From JACKFE01 sp050248735 (GTDB lineage: Bacteria; Nitrospirota; Nitrospiria; Nitrospirales; UBA8639): a DNA stretch of 64,000 nt. Below, one piece after another: positions 52,288 through 61,907 of this stretch. Under the pieces are notes generated by a model that was not told the DNA's origin, did no database searches, and saw only the letters and a program-made list of their open reading frames with translations. The stretch's first letter is position 1; every line of letters starts with the position of its first letter. Both the position numbers and the translations under genes were made by a program. Where the stretch lies: NCBI GenBank assembly GCA_050248735.1, contig JBFWRU010000008.1, positions 165,096 through 229,095 on the forward strand. Reading direction: 5' to 3'.

Positions 52288-53376
52288 ATGATCAAAATCT
52301 GGTGTTCGATTTCATCTCATGGCTACGGGCATGCGGCTCAGGTCATTCCTATTTTGAATGAATTGGGTCAAAGTATTCCGGACTTAGAAGTTATTCTACG
52401 GACCACCGTGCCACGGGATTTTTTTGATCACAAGTTGCAAGTGAATTGTGTGCTTCAAGAAAGCCAACAGGATATTGGTTGTCTTCAGCAAGGGCCTCTG
52501 GAAATTGACATAGCTGGAACGTGGAAAGCCTATCGGCATTTCCATCAGGATTGGTGTGCCAATGTCAAGAAGGAGGCTGAAGTGATCCGGGGGTGTGAGG
52601 TTGATTTGGTGATTTCAAATATTTCTCATTTCGGCATTGCCGCAGGAATCGAAGCGGGACTACCCACGGTGGCGATTGCTTCGTTATCCTGGGATCAGAT
52701 TTTGTCGAATCTGGCGCCCCTTCACGCTGACTGGCAGCAGGATATTCTTCAGTGTATACAAGAATCCTATGGCAAAGCCTCGCACCTCATTCGACTGTAT
52801 CCAGGAATTGACATGTCGGCTTTTCCACGGAGTACGAACGTGGGGCCATCATTTTTGTGCTTTCCTTCCAAGACCACTGACATTCGAAAATTACTTCCCA
52901 TGAATCCCGGGGACCAAATCGTGTTGGTGGCGTTCGGTGGTGTGCCTTTTGGTCATCTACCGTTGGATGCCCTGCAAGCCTTGGAGGGGTATCATTTTAT
53001 CATTTCCGGAATTCCGGTGCCTGATTCCTTCACCAGAATATCTTCTTGGGAAAATTTGAATGTGCCATTTTTGGAAGCCCTGAGCCAGGCCGATGTGGTG
53101 ATGACCAAACCGGGATACTCCACAATCGTGACAGCTATTCACTATGGGATACCGATTATTTACGTTCGTCGGGATAATTTCGTGGAGGAAGCCAATCTCG
53201 TGGACTATGCTCATCAGTATGGTCGGGCTTATGAACTGAGCCGGGAGGACTTCGAGTCAGGCTCATGGGAACAGGCTTTAACGGGCGTCATGGACCGTTC
53301 CCTCCCGGGTCTTTCTCCTCCGCAGGATGGTGCCCGGAAAGCTGCTGATGTTCTGAAAACCTTTTTGAAAAAATAG
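52288..53376 (+). CDS. GT-B glycosyltransferase-like protein (GT28/MGT type)
   Basis: 362 residues from 52288 (GGAAGCGG upstream). Features: WCSISSHGYGHAAQVIPIL at the N terminus and SQADVVMTKPGYSTIVTAIH and GIPIIYVRRDNFVEEANLVD near the C terminus, the nucleotide-sugar binding part of MurG/MGT-like enzymes. Acceptor and sugar cannot be told. It is not in a visible polysaccharide operon. Confidence 0.82.
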   Translation: MIKIWCSISSHGYGHAAQVIPILNELGQSIPDLEVILRTTVPRDFFDHKLQVNCVLQESQQDIGCLQQGPLEIDIAGTWKAYRHFHQDWCANVKKEAEVIRGCEVDLVISNISHFGIAAGIEAGLPTVAIASLSWDQILSNLAPLHADWQQDILQCIQESYGKASHLIRLYPGIDMSAFPRSTNVGPSFLCFPSKTTDIRKLLPMNPGDQIVLVAFGGVPFGHLPLDALQALEGYHFIISGIPVPDSFTRISSWENLNVPFLEALSQADVVMTKPGYSTIVTAIHYGIPIIYVRRDNFVEEANLVDYAHQYGRAYELSREDFESGSWEQALTGVMDRSLPGLSPPQDGARKAADVLKTFLKK

Positions 53377-53394
53377 GGGGAGGGGTGAAGCAGC

Positions 53395-53934
53395 TTAGGT
53401 TCGATTCGGTTCAACCGCCGGATAAGGTTTTACCGTGATGGCTTCCAGCAGATTCGAGAGGGGATAAGCATTCAGGATCCGTTCTTTATAGAAAATGCCG
53501 ACTACTTCAACCTGTTGGTCCATAGATATGGATGGTGCCCCTTGGGTACGGTCGTGAGTACCGAATACCGTGATGAATTGGGTTCCTTCCGTCAATCGAA
53601 ATACAAAATGTTCCTTGAGCTGAGTTTCGTCGAGATGTAACTCCGGTTGTTTGATGATTCCTCGAATTGTAATGAGCTGTTGATGAAACGTGCCAGGTTC
53701 TTCCAGAAGAGTGGAAAGTTTTGTGGGAATGGGAGCAGAATTGGCATTTCTAATCACGTGCAGGATATCCTGCGGGTATGTCATATTACAGTTTCCAATG
53801 ATGTTGGGCTCATGGGTTACTCCGGAATTTTGCCTGGTGGGATAGGGATTTTTGGCAAATAACGGGAAAGCAACAGCTAGTATCGTGAGTGCCAACAATA
53901 GGCCTGAAGGAAAAACTTTTAAAGATATCGACAT
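53395..53934 (-). CDS. Exported hypothetical protein, OB-fold-like
   Basis: 179 residues with a signal peptide (SLKVFPSGLLLALTILAVAF, cleaved after LFA). The mature part has FHQQLITIRGIIKQPELHLD, FRLTEGTQFITVFG and QVEVVGIFYKERILNAYP, strand patterns of an OB fold. No named family. Convergent with the glycosyltransferase gene. Confidence 0.65.
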   Translation of the reverse strand: MSISLKVFPSGLLLALTILAVAFPLFAKNPYPTRQNSGVTHEPNIIGNCNMTYPQDILHVIRNANSAPIPTKLSTLLEEPGTFHQQLITIRGIIKQPELHLDETQLKEHFVFRLTEGTQFITVFGTHDRTQGAPSISMDQQVEVVGIFYKERILNAYPLSNLLEAITVKPYPAVEPNRT

Positions 53935-54016
53935 GTGTAGATGTTTTCAAATTCTGTCGATTTGACGGTCACCGATAATGGCAAGGCAATAATCCAGTGG
54001 GATAAGGTCCTGAACG

Positions 54017-54685
54017 ATGGCGACATTAAATTATTATGCGGTTCTCGGCGTATCGCCGCAAGCCGTGCAGGAGGATATTAAAAAAGCCTACCGCAAATTG
54101 GCGCTGGAGTTTCACCCTGATCGCAATCAGGGTAACCGAAACGCCGAACAAAAAATCCGTGAAGTGAACGCAGCCTATGAAATTTTAGGGGATCCGGACG
54201 CCAGGAAAACCTATGATCGTTTACGGTTGGGGCATGTGGATACCCCCAGCCGGTATTCTCCGGATGTCGAGCCTGATGATGTGGTTTCTCCTGCCGTAGT
54301 CGTGGAACGCATGGAAGGCACGCTTCGCGATGAAGCCCGGAGAGAAATGTTGCGAATGATGATGAGCAAAAAGGAATTCATAAAGCAGGAATTGGCCCTT
54401 ATCCGTGAACGGGTGATTCAACGGCAAGGCTATGATACCTTTGAGGAACGTGTGGTGATGGAGCGAGCGGAGGAAGGCATTGATGGCCTTGTCACAGAAG
54501 ATATCCAAAAACGAAAAGCGAATCTCGTGGATATTGCGGTGGAAATGGTTCGGAGTGGTGTTCCTGGATGGATTAAGAACGATGAAGAGCAATCCCAAGT
54601 GAGGAAAATTCTCGATCAGGCCTATCGTACCGGATGGCGGGAGGGCTATGCACAGGCTTGTGAATTATTTTATGAACGGCGATAG
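54017..54685 (+). CDS. J-domain protein (DnaJ-like)
   Basis: 222 residues. N-terminal J domain (3-67): NYYAVLGVSPQAVQEDIKKA, HPD in EFHPDRNQG, and YEILGDPDARKTYDRLRLG. There is no Gly/Phe region or zinc finger, so it is a type III J protein that recruits DnaK for a special client. The rest is helical (RREMLRMMMSKKEFIKQELA). AAGG lies 9 nt before the start. Confidence 0.88.
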   Translation: MATLNYYAVLGVSPQAVQEDIKKAYRKLALEFHPDRNQGNRNAEQKIREVNAAYEILGDPDARKTYDRLRLGHVDTPSRYSPDVEPDDVVSPAVVVERMEGTLRDEARREMLRMMMSKKEFIKQELALIRERVIQRQGYDTFEERVVMERAEEGIDGLVTEDIQKRKANLVDIAVEMVRSGVPGWIKNDEEQSQVRKILDQAYRTGWREGYAQACELFYERR

Positions 54686-54764
54686 GTCTGAGCGACAATG
54701 GGTTTGACCTGATCAGGGTCGATGGTGCGACTCTTGCTGCCGGCCGTTCTCTCCCGACCGAATC

Positions 54765-55022
54765 TTAACGATCAAACGGAGTTCGAGAGTCTTGCAGCGT
54801 ACCGTTTCCTGGTCTTTGATTTTGTTGGACATGATCGGCTAGCTTTTGAGCTTCCTTGGAAAGGGTCACACGGTCCTGCACGGCCGAGGATGCTGCTTGC
54901 ACCTTTCTCTGATCTTCATCCTCCTTATCTGCTTTCTGGACCGCCGATATTGGCCGGTTGCTTGAAGTTAATGGTTGTAAAGCCTGTGCATGCTGTTCGG
55001 TTTCTATTCCTGAAACAAACAT
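54765..55022 (-). CDS. Small hypothetical protein with RVTLS motif
   Basis: 85 residues. An AGGGGGTGGG ribosome-binding site precedes the ATG. The middle is charged and Gln-rich; SSAVQDRVTLSKEAQKLADH matches a C-terminal segment I have seen in short uncharacterised proteins that resemble flagellar anti-sigma/hook-associated tails. This reading is preferred to the overlapping plus-strand frame, which has no ribosome-binding site. Confidence 0.55.
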   Translation of the reverse strand: MFVSGIETEQHAQALQPLTSSNRPISAVQKADKEDEDQRKVQAASSAVQDRVTLSKEAQKLADHVQQNQRPGNGTLQDSRTPFDR

Positions 55023-55259
55023 AACCCACCCCCTAATCTTTCGGAACCCTGTGAATGGTGTTCTGTGCCTACCCCTCTGTCGGCATGCCCCTTAAAAGCT
55101 TGCGAAAATGAGGCTCTTTTAGCAGAAATAACCATGATTTAGGAGCATTCTTCAAGAATTTCATGGAGAACAGAAAGGCGAAGACATCCGGAATTCCCGT
55201 TGGGAATGTAGGATGCGTGTTGAAGGAGAAAGGATATGGAGGGAATAGGGGAGGGTGTG

Positions 55260-56663
55260 TTAACTGGGAATTTCCCGGATTTGAATGGAATCGACCCGTT
55301 GTTGGGCCAATACGTCGGAGATGATTACCACCTTTTCGCCGGGATGGAAATGTTCACGGGCTTTTAAAATTCTGAAGGCGGTTTGCAACGTTTTTTCAGG
55401 ATCGGAGCTGAAATCGATTCGAAAAGGATAGACGCCTCGATTGAGTGTCATGGTCCGACGGGATTGACTCCCGTTGGTGAAGGCAAAAATGTTTGTGAAA
55501 AATGGACGACAATTTGAGACGAAATCGGCCATGATGCCCCGGCGGGTGATCACGACAATCCCTTTCGCCTGTAACCCTTCGGCAAGCTGGACCGCGGCAA
55601 TGGCCAACTGTTGTTTATCTGTGGTCAGTCTTAACTGTTTTGCAAACTGTAACCCCCGAATCGCTTCGGTTTTGATGGAGATTTTACGCAGATACTCAAT
55701 GCATTTCAGGGGATACTTCCCCACCGTTGTTTCTCCGGATAGCATCACCGCATCCACCTCTTCATAGATGGCATTGGCCACATCAGTGACTTCGGCTCGC
55801 GTGGGGATCGGATTATGAATCATGGATTCCAGAAGGTGGGTTGCGACAATCACGCGTTTGCCATACTCCGCGCAGAGCCGGACGATTCTACGCTGCACAT
55901 TCGGCAAATCCTCCAGGTCGATTTCCGCCCCTAAATCTCCCCGTGCGACCATGATCCCATCGGATACCTGAATAATCTCTTCCAGATTCCGAACGCCTTC
56001 CTGATCTTCAATTTTGGCTATAATTTTGACCTTCCCGCTTTTATGGCCCATCAGCTGTTTCAATTGACGAACATCCCCTGCCTCCCGAACAAACGAAAGG
56101 GCAATGAAGTCCACATCCGCGGCTAAGCCAAACGCGATATCCTTTTCGTCCTTTTGCGTAATCGCCGGGAGATTGACGCGGATGCCCGGGAGATTGACGT
56201 GGCGTTTGCTTTTTAAGACACCTCCATCAAGGACCCGGCACTGCATGAGGCGATCCTGTTTTTCCATGACTTCAAAATTAATCAACCCATTATCCACTGT
56301 AATCTTATCGCCGACACTCACCGTCTCCATTAAATCGGCGTAGTTGATGTGAATGGAGCTTTCCTCCACATCCATTGGCCCGCGCGCAGAGATCGATACG
56401 ACTGTGCCCTGCTTGAGGTTGAGGTCAACCGACAAATCGCCTGTGCGGATTTCCGGGCCTTGGGTATCTAAAAGAATCGGAATAGGAAATGGAACCTTGG
56501 TATTGAGCGTCTTGATATGTTTGATCACCTTGGCATGAGATTCGTGAGTTCCATGGGACATGTTCAGACGAACGATATTCATGCCAGCATCATACATTTT
56601 GCGCAACATCTCAAAGGATTCTGTTGCCGGCCCGATCGTACAAATGATTCGTGTTTTTTGCAT
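55260..56663 (-). CDS. pyk: Pyruvate kinase
   Basis: 467 residues. It makes ATP and pyruvate from PEP. Motifs: TRIICTIGPATESFEMLRKM, VRLNMSHGTHESH, the catalytic Lys in VKIIAKIEDQEG, VARGDLGAEIDL and THLLESMIHNP. The C-terminal domain runs to VDSIQIREIPS. AGGAACC precedes the ATG. The divergent neighbour 350 bp away is the phosphatase-PFK fusion, so the two key glycolytic control steps share an intergenic region. Confidence 0.97.
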   Translation of the reverse strand: MQKTRIICTIGPATESFEMLRKMYDAGMNIVRLNMSHGTHESHAKVIKHIKTLNTKVPFPIPILLDTQGPEIRTGDLSVDLNLKQGTVVSISARGPMDVEESSIHINYADLMETVSVGDKITVDNGLINFEVMEKQDRLMQCRVLDGGVLKSKRHVNLPGIRVNLPAITQKDEKDIAFGLAADVDFIALSFVREAGDVRQLKQLMGHKSGKVKIIAKIEDQEGVRNLEEIIQVSDGIMVARGDLGAEIDLEDLPNVQRRIVRLCAEYGKRVIVATHLLESMIHNPIPTRAEVTDVANAIYEEVDAVMLSGETTVGKYPLKCIEYLRKISIKTEAIRGLQFAKQLRLTTDKQQLAIAAVQLAEGLQAKGIVVITRRGIMADFVSNCRPFFTNIFAFTNGSQSRRTMTLNRGVYPFRIDFSSDPEKTLQTAFRILKAREHFHPGEKVVIISDVLAQQRVDSIQIREIPS

Positions 56664-57015
56664 AAAATGGTTCCTGAAATTTGATTATCGCGAATTTTGG
56701 GATTATGGCAAATAAGTAAGATGGTGAAGGTGAGTGCGAGGGAATCAAGAAAAGGAAAACGGCAGTCACCTTCCGGGACGCCTACACTAAAATTTGATAG
56801 ATCGCGAGTGGACGGGGCCAAGCCCCCCTTTTAACCGTACCGTCGTGTCCGAGCAGGGGGAGCAAACGAGTTCGAAGCAGGCGGAGTCCGTGCATGATTT
56901 CAGTTTTTGACCTTGTATTTACGGAAGAGCGTAAACACATTAGTATGAAAATGTTTCCCTTTCAGCAGGTTGAGGGTGGAATGCGGTGATGAGTTCAATC
57001 GATTGAGGTGAAGAG
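56664..57015. other. Shared upstream region of pyk and the PFK fusion
   Basis: About 350 bp, no gene. It should contain both divergent promoters. TTGACC near 56909 with CGTAAA 17 bp on is a weak plus-strand candidate. An 80-codon minus frame overlapping pyk's start is a shadow. Confidence 0.4.
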
Positions 57016-59331
57016 ATGTCGGCAAAAGAAGAGAATTTGAAATTTGTGACTATTGAAGGGCTTCTGGCATATGGCGAAGCGATTGTCCGGCGGCCGGCTG
57101 TAGAGGGAGCGGAAGTTCCACTCCCTCCGACTCCATCGGGAGATCGTCCGAAGCGGGTCCCGGAAGCTATGGAGTCCATACGAGGGCTTGTTCAGGAGGC
57201 GCAAGAGAAATTTCCCAATGCGGCGGCATACCGGAACGCAAGACAGGCGCTGATTCAGCAAGGTTGCCAAGGAGATGAATTGGTATTTTTTGCGGCCTGG
57301 AACCAACTCCTCGCTCAGGGCGAGCTGTCAGCTTTATTCCGGGCTCCAATTGGCGCCACGAAAAAACCCATACGACGACGCCCCGTGGCGATCGTGCCAC
57401 GCGAGAACATGACCCCCAATTTAGCTGAGGGTCGGATCGTCCTGGACATCGGCAACGACCGGTACTGGTTGATGCCCAAGGATTTAAGCGCCCGCACCTT
57501 ATTGTTCACCATGCGGCACGGAGTGTCCCAGATGGACAGTAAGAAGTTCCGTGTGGGACGCCGGTTTAAGAACGTTCTTGACCCCGAGCGGGGAATTCCC
57601 AAAGCTGAGGCCATTGGCACGGCCTTGGCCAGGACGCTGGGCCTGGTCGGAAAGCAATTGGACTTCCTCCAACTGCACAACTATCTGGACTCGGAAACGT
57701 TTATCCATTTGGTGAGCAACAGTCCCAATACCCGGCAACTCTTTGAACGGGTTGTTTCCATTTTGGCTCCCGAGAAAGCCAAGGCCACTCAACCTATCAC
57801 TGAATGGGCCTTGGAATCACAAGACTTCGGATGGGCAACCGGCATTGAAAAAACAGTCGAGGCCGAAGAAGCCGCCAAGGCTTTTGGCGTCGATACGAAG
57901 ACCGCTCAGCGCCTGATTAAACATCCACTCTACAGTTATCCCGGAGGTCACTCCTTCTTTGAACTCTATGTGGAGTTGGTCGATGGATTTCACAAACTCG
58001 GACAGGACCATCAGGGAAAAGTGTTGTGTTTGTATACCCACAGCTCGACCTTGCGGGCCCTGTTAATTTTTCTGGACCCTCGACCGTTCAGCGAAGCCTT
58101 CTCGGAATTCGGTGCCTACAAGGAAGGGCAGGACAATGTTGTCCTCCTCACCTATGAACATGGGCAATTGTCCGGATATTCCACGGCCGTCGGTCTTTCG
58201 GAAAAAGACCGGGCGGTTCGTGAGGCTTGGATAACGATTGAACAAGACCGCCGTGAGAAGGTCACCTTGAAACCACGAAAAATCCGTCGGATTGTGGCGT
58301 TGGTCTCCGGGGGCGATTTTGCCGGTGCCGGAGCGGCATTAAAAGAACTCCGCGTGACAGGAAACCGCTTGGGCCTTGAAGTGCATTTCGTGCAACACGG
58401 ATTTCTGGGGTTGGCGAATAATTGGATTAATGTGGTGACGGAGGAGGACACGCGCGGCATGAGCAATCATGCCAGCAGCCCGATTGGCAGCAGCCGGTTT
58501 GAAGACTTTAAAGATGAAGAAGTTCAACTGGCCGCCATTCATCATCTCAAGCCGTTCATGGAAGACGGGGCATTAATCGTCATGGGAGGGGACGGCAGCA
58601 TGCGCGGCGCTCGTGCCATCTATGAACGCTTTGGCGTTCAGGTCGTGGGGATCCCCGGCTCGATCGACGACAATATAGCCGGAACCACATCACTCGGGCT
58701 CCAGTCGGCGGTCTCCCTGGCCAACCAATCCATCGAGTCGCTCAAGGCGACCAGTGCAGCCATGGGAAGTGTGTTTTTCGTGGAGGTCATGGGGGCTGGC
58801 TCAGGTCACCTGGCGTTAATGTGTGCCTATCAGGCACGAGCGGAAGGGCTGTTGGTCAATGAGCATCCCGATCCCGATGCGTATATCGAAGAGGTCATTC
58901 TTGGCACACTGAAACAGACGTTAGGGGTCCGGAACAAAAGCCATATTATTATTGTGGCTGAACGCACGCCGCACCAACATCATCCGGAGGGTGGGGTCCA
59001 TGGCCTGGTGGATTATGTCGGCGGCCGGATTTCCCAATGGACTCATCTGCAAACACGATCCGGACATTACCCTCTCTCCGTGGCGACCAAGGCCACTATT
59101 CTGGGCCATACCCTGCGTGGAGCCTTTCCGACCCCGGTGGATAAAACCATGGCGCAACTCTTTGCCTATGAAGCCATCCGGCGGTTGATCGAACAACCGG
59201 AACAGGTCATCGGCTGCATGTTAGCTTATCAAGACCCCGGAACCATTCAGCCTATTCCTCTGCACGCGGTGTCGCCAAAACCGTTTGATTGGGAACTGTT
59301 CGCGCGAATGCACGGAACCGAATTGGTTTAG
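57016..59331 (+). CDS. Histidine phosphatase-6-phosphofructokinase fusion
   Basis: 771 residues. Residues about 160-410 are a histidine-phosphatase (phosphoglycerate-mutase-like) domain with RHG at 167-169 (TMRHGVSQMDSKKF) and the second catalytic region CLYTHSSTLRALL (341-344). Residues about 423-760 are a PFK domain: IVALVSGGDFAGAG (SGGD 431-434), GGDGS at 524-528, GIPGSIDDN (547-553, catalytic Asp551) and FFVEVMGAGSGHLAL. Gly at the GGDGS position and PG before SIDDN fit an ATP-dependent rather than PPi enzyme. The first 150 residues are unassigned. Direct duplication of the last 195 bp occurs downstream. The phosphatase may reverse or regulate the kinase. Confidence 0.9.
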   Translation: MSAKEENLKFVTIEGLLAYGEAIVRRPAVEGAEVPLPPTPSGDRPKRVPEAMESIRGLVQEAQEKFPNAAAYRNARQALIQQGCQGDELVFFAAWNQLLAQGELSALFRAPIGATKKPIRRRPVAIVPRENMTPNLAEGRIVLDIGNDRYWLMPKDLSARTLLFTMRHGVSQMDSKKFRVGRRFKNVLDPERGIPKAEAIGTALARTLGLVGKQLDFLQLHNYLDSETFIHLVSNSPNTRQLFERVVSILAPEKAKATQPITEWALESQDFGWATGIEKTVEAEEAAKAFGVDTKTAQRLIKHPLYSYPGGHSFFELYVELVDGFHKLGQDHQGKVLCLYTHSSTLRALLIFLDPRPFSEAFSEFGAYKEGQDNVVLLTYEHGQLSGYSTAVGLSEKDRAVREAWITIEQDRREKVTLKPRKIRRIVALVSGGDFAGAGAALKELRVTGNRLGLEVHFVQHGFLGLANNWINVVTEEDTRGMSNHASSPIGSSRFEDFKDEEVQLAAIHHLKPFMEDGALIVMGGDGSMRGARAIYERFGVQVVGIPGSIDDNIAGTTSLGLQSAVSLANQSIESLKATSAAMGSVFFVEVMGAGSGHLALMCAYQARAEGLLVNEHPDPDAYIEEVILGTLKQTLGVRNKSHIIIVAERTPHQHHPEGGVHGLVDYVGGRISQWTHLQTRSGHYPLSVATKATILGHTLRGAFPTPVDKTMAQLFAYEAIRRLIEQPEQVIGCMLAYQDPGTIQPIPLHAVSPKPFDWELFARMHGTELV
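59137..59331 (+). repeat. 195-bp direct repeat, left copy (3' end of the PFK fusion gene)
   Basis: The last 195 bp of the fusion gene. It differs from the copy at 61908-62102 at only a handful of bases inside the repeat (for example GGATAAA/GGACAAA, GCGCAA/GCTCAA, CTGCAC/CTGTAC). The stop is TAG here and TAA in the copy. Confidence 0.93.
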
Positions 59332-59458
59332 GAAAAGAGGGTATTCCCTCGGTAGATGACAGGGGTATTTTGAAGTCCCCTATTATATCCATTCCTGCTC
59401 TCATGATTGATCCAGAACTGCTGTTGGTTCACAACGATAAAAAGAAGAAATCACCCAT

Positions 59459-59873
59459 GAAATTTACACGCATCACTGCAATCCTCGTTAAATGGTTGGA
59501 GTGCCCTGCATTCGGGGTCTCCGCATTCCCGCCACCACCATTGTGGCCATGGAGGCAGACGGCATGGGCAAAGAAGAGATTTTGAAGGCCTACCCAGATC
59601 TTTGTTCGGAAAATGTTCGCGAAGGCTTGAAATATGCGGCCGAGGCGGTCCGGCGAGCAAGAACGGCCGCTCACAGCTCAACCATGAAATTCCTGGTGAT
59701 GGCGCGCTGTTTCCGCTTATTTCCTGGGGGGAAAAGGCCACCGTCAACGGACGTTTCTCCTATCGAATATCACCCAAGTCGCTGACGCGTTACAAGAGGT
59801 AGTTTTTGAGGAGACACGTATTCGTGTGAGCCTCGTGCCTATTGACCTCGCCACAGAATCAACATCAACTGAA
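59459..59873 (+). pseudogene. Remnant of a DUF433-DUF5615 toxin-antitoxin pair
   Basis: A start MKFTRITAI (59459) is normal for DUF433, but the next conserved part VGVPCIRGLRIPATTIVAM is in another frame, reached through a frameshift plus a TAA. It continues EEILKAYPDLCSENVREGLK. Then MKFLV, the first residues of a DUF5615 PIN-like toxin, appears and breaks off. The toxin's C terminus (LLSNITQVADALQEVVFEET then RIRVSLVPIDLA) is in a third frame after a deletion. The pair is dead. It lies inside the duplicated-end insertion. Confidence 0.75.
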
Positions 59874-60150
59874 CCCTACACTACGATTATGCTTCCCTGG
59901 ACTTTCGGTTATCATGCCGAATGCATATTTAGGATAGATGCTGAGTGTGGGAGGTCTCATGTGTGATTGCAAGACCTGTCCGGTAAGTTAATTTTCTCAA
60001 AGCACAGCTTGGCATAGCCACGCCTATAAGACGACAGTTTTTTCCTTCTTTGCCTCTTGATATCCGGCTGGGATAGAAATAGAGTCCATTGTGTTATTCG
60101 GCAATATCTGCATGGGTTGCCTAATGTCGTGGGAGCATGAGAAGAAGCGC

Positions 60151-61569
60151 ATGGCACAAAATCAAAAGCTGATATTTTTATTTTTCATTATTTTCCTGGA
60201 AGGCTATGTCGTCCTATCTGCCGAACTTCTCGCTATTCGACAGACACTGCCCTTCGTCGGCAGCGGCACGGATACGGTATCTATTATTATCGCGGCTGTT
60301 CTGATGCCCCTGGCTTTCGGGTACTATGCAGGCGGGCAGCACCGAGGCAGGATACGCAACAAACTTATTCGCAACTTATTGATGGCCGGCGCAGTTCTCA
60401 CGATTGGGCTTTCCTATGTTGCCCTGACGTGGTTTTTTTCCGCCCTGACCGAAGGGCTTGAATGGAAAAACCGTCTACTGCTGATAACCCTATACGCGCT
60501 CTTATTTCTTGTCACGCCGGTGTACCTGCTTGGACAGACCGTGCCACTCATCAGCAATTATTTCCGCCGGGCGCATTTGCCGCGCATTGCCGGCAGAATC
60601 CTCTTTTACTCGACCATCGGCTCTTTTCTAGGAGCGGTGTTTACAACCCTTGTCCTGATGAATACGATCGGTGTAGCGGAAACGGCTGCAGTGACTGTCG
60701 CAGCCATTGTGATACTGATCGTCCTGCTGTCCAAGCCCAGGATGGGCCGGACAACCATTGCGGCGGTATTCCTGTTGCTGTTTGTCGTGGCTTTGAACAG
60801 TCCTTCGGCGCTTGAGACGGTGGGAGTTATTTCCAATAACACCTATAACACCGTGGAAATGGAAGATTACGACAATACACTGTACTTTCGCCTGAACCGA
60901 TCCTATGCCTCGGCTATTTATCCTGACCATCTGGAGGACCCCGTGTTTGAATATATCCGATATATTCAGCACCATTATATCCGCCATTTCAAGCAGACGG
61001 AGATGAAGGGGAAAATTCTCGTTCTTGGCGCGGGTGGCTTTACCATTGGCCTGGGTGATACATGGAACGAGTATGTCTTTGTGGATATAGATCCTGAGCT
61101 GAAGGAGTTGGCGGAAACACAGTTTCTCAAAAGAAAACTGGATAAAAATAAGACTTTTGTGGCCGTACCGGCGCGAGGATATCTCAATCAGACAAAAGAA
61201 ACCTTCGATCTGATCATCGTCGATGTATTCCACGGGCTCCACGACGCGCCGGAACATCTCGTGACAAAAGAATTTTTTATGCAGGTGAAAAACAAGCTGA
61301 CGCCGCGCGGCGTCGTGATCGTCAATCACTTTGGCTCCCCCCTCGGCGAGGACACGTACGCTCGCGGAATCGATAATACCATCCGTACCGTCTTCCCTCA
61401 TGCCAATCGCATCCCGCTTTACGATTTCAATCCATGGCGGGTTGCACAGTCTGATGATAAGAACATCCTATACATTGCACGCAATTTGGCGTCAGGCGGC
61501 AAGGAACATGTATACACCGATAACGTGAATCGAGCAGCCTTTGACAAAAACCAGGACGTACCCTACTAA
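60151..61569 (+). CDS. Membrane protein with spermidine-synthase-like methyltransferase domain
   Basis: 472 residues from 60151 (MAQNQKLIFLFF); in-frame ATGs at 60091 and 60124 are alternatives. The first 240 residues hold about seven membrane helices, with EGYVVLSAELLAIRQTLPF typical of the spermidine-synthase-fused transporters. The C-terminal half has ILVLGAGGFTIGLGDTW (SAM-type loop), VFVDIDPELKELA and LIIVDVFHGLHDAPEH. True aminopropyl transfer is unproven for this class. It lies between the two copies of the PFK 3' end. Confidence 0.85.
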   Translation: MAQNQKLIFLFFIIFLEGYVVLSAELLAIRQTLPFVGSGTDTVSIIIAAVLMPLAFGYYAGGQHRGRIRNKLIRNLLMAGAVLTIGLSYVALTWFFSALTEGLEWKNRLLLITLYALLFLVTPVYLLGQTVPLISNYFRRAHLPRIAGRILFYSTIGSFLGAVFTTLVLMNTIGVAETAAVTVAAIVILIVLLSKPRMGRTTIAAVFLLLFVVALNSPSALETVGVISNNTYNTVEMEDYDNTLYFRLNRSYASAIYPDHLEDPVFEYIRYIQHHYIRHFKQTEMKGKILVLGAGGFTIGLGDTWNEYVFVDIDPELKELAETQFLKRKLDKNKTFVAVPARGYLNQTKETFDLIIVDVFHGLHDAPEHLVTKEFFMQVKNKLTPRGVVIVNHFGSPLGEDTYARGIDNTIRTVFPHANRIPLYDFNPWRVAQSDDKNILYIARNLASGGKEHVYTDNVNRAAFDKNQDVPY

Positions 61570-61907
61570 CGGCGCCAGTCGTTCTGGATGCATTCAATAT
61601 GGCAACTGTTAACTCAACGATTATTCTTCACAGATCGGCGTAGTTGGTTTTTACATTAGTAGCGCGATTTTCCGGGACGGAAAATGGGGCATTCACGTTG
61701 GAAGGTCAATGCCTCGATTGATAGTAAATGCGGGGAGCGACGATCTACCCCTTGGAAAAGAAGTTAAGCCGAATCATCATTCCGGTTATCTGTCTCCTTC
61801 ACGGATTTAGGAGTGAAATTGAATCTTGCGGCTGAATAGCATGGGAAGCAAATGAATCACGTTCGCTCGCATCAAGGTTTTTGCCAGGATGAACCTGTAC
61901 AACTCCT
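61570..61907. other. Intergenic region before the right repeat copy
   Basis: 338 bp without a gene. A palindrome ATTTTCC-GGGAC-GGAAAAT lies at 61669-61687. No integrase, transposase or terminal repeat is seen. Confidence 0.45.

Noticed and set aside
54722..55024. 100-codon plus-strand frame opposite the small minus-strand gene
   Set aside because: The minus-strand reading has a strong ribosome-binding site and a familiar motif; this one has neither.
59332..61907. Complete integrative element
   Set aside because: No integrase, transposase or terminal repeats other than the gene-end duplication.
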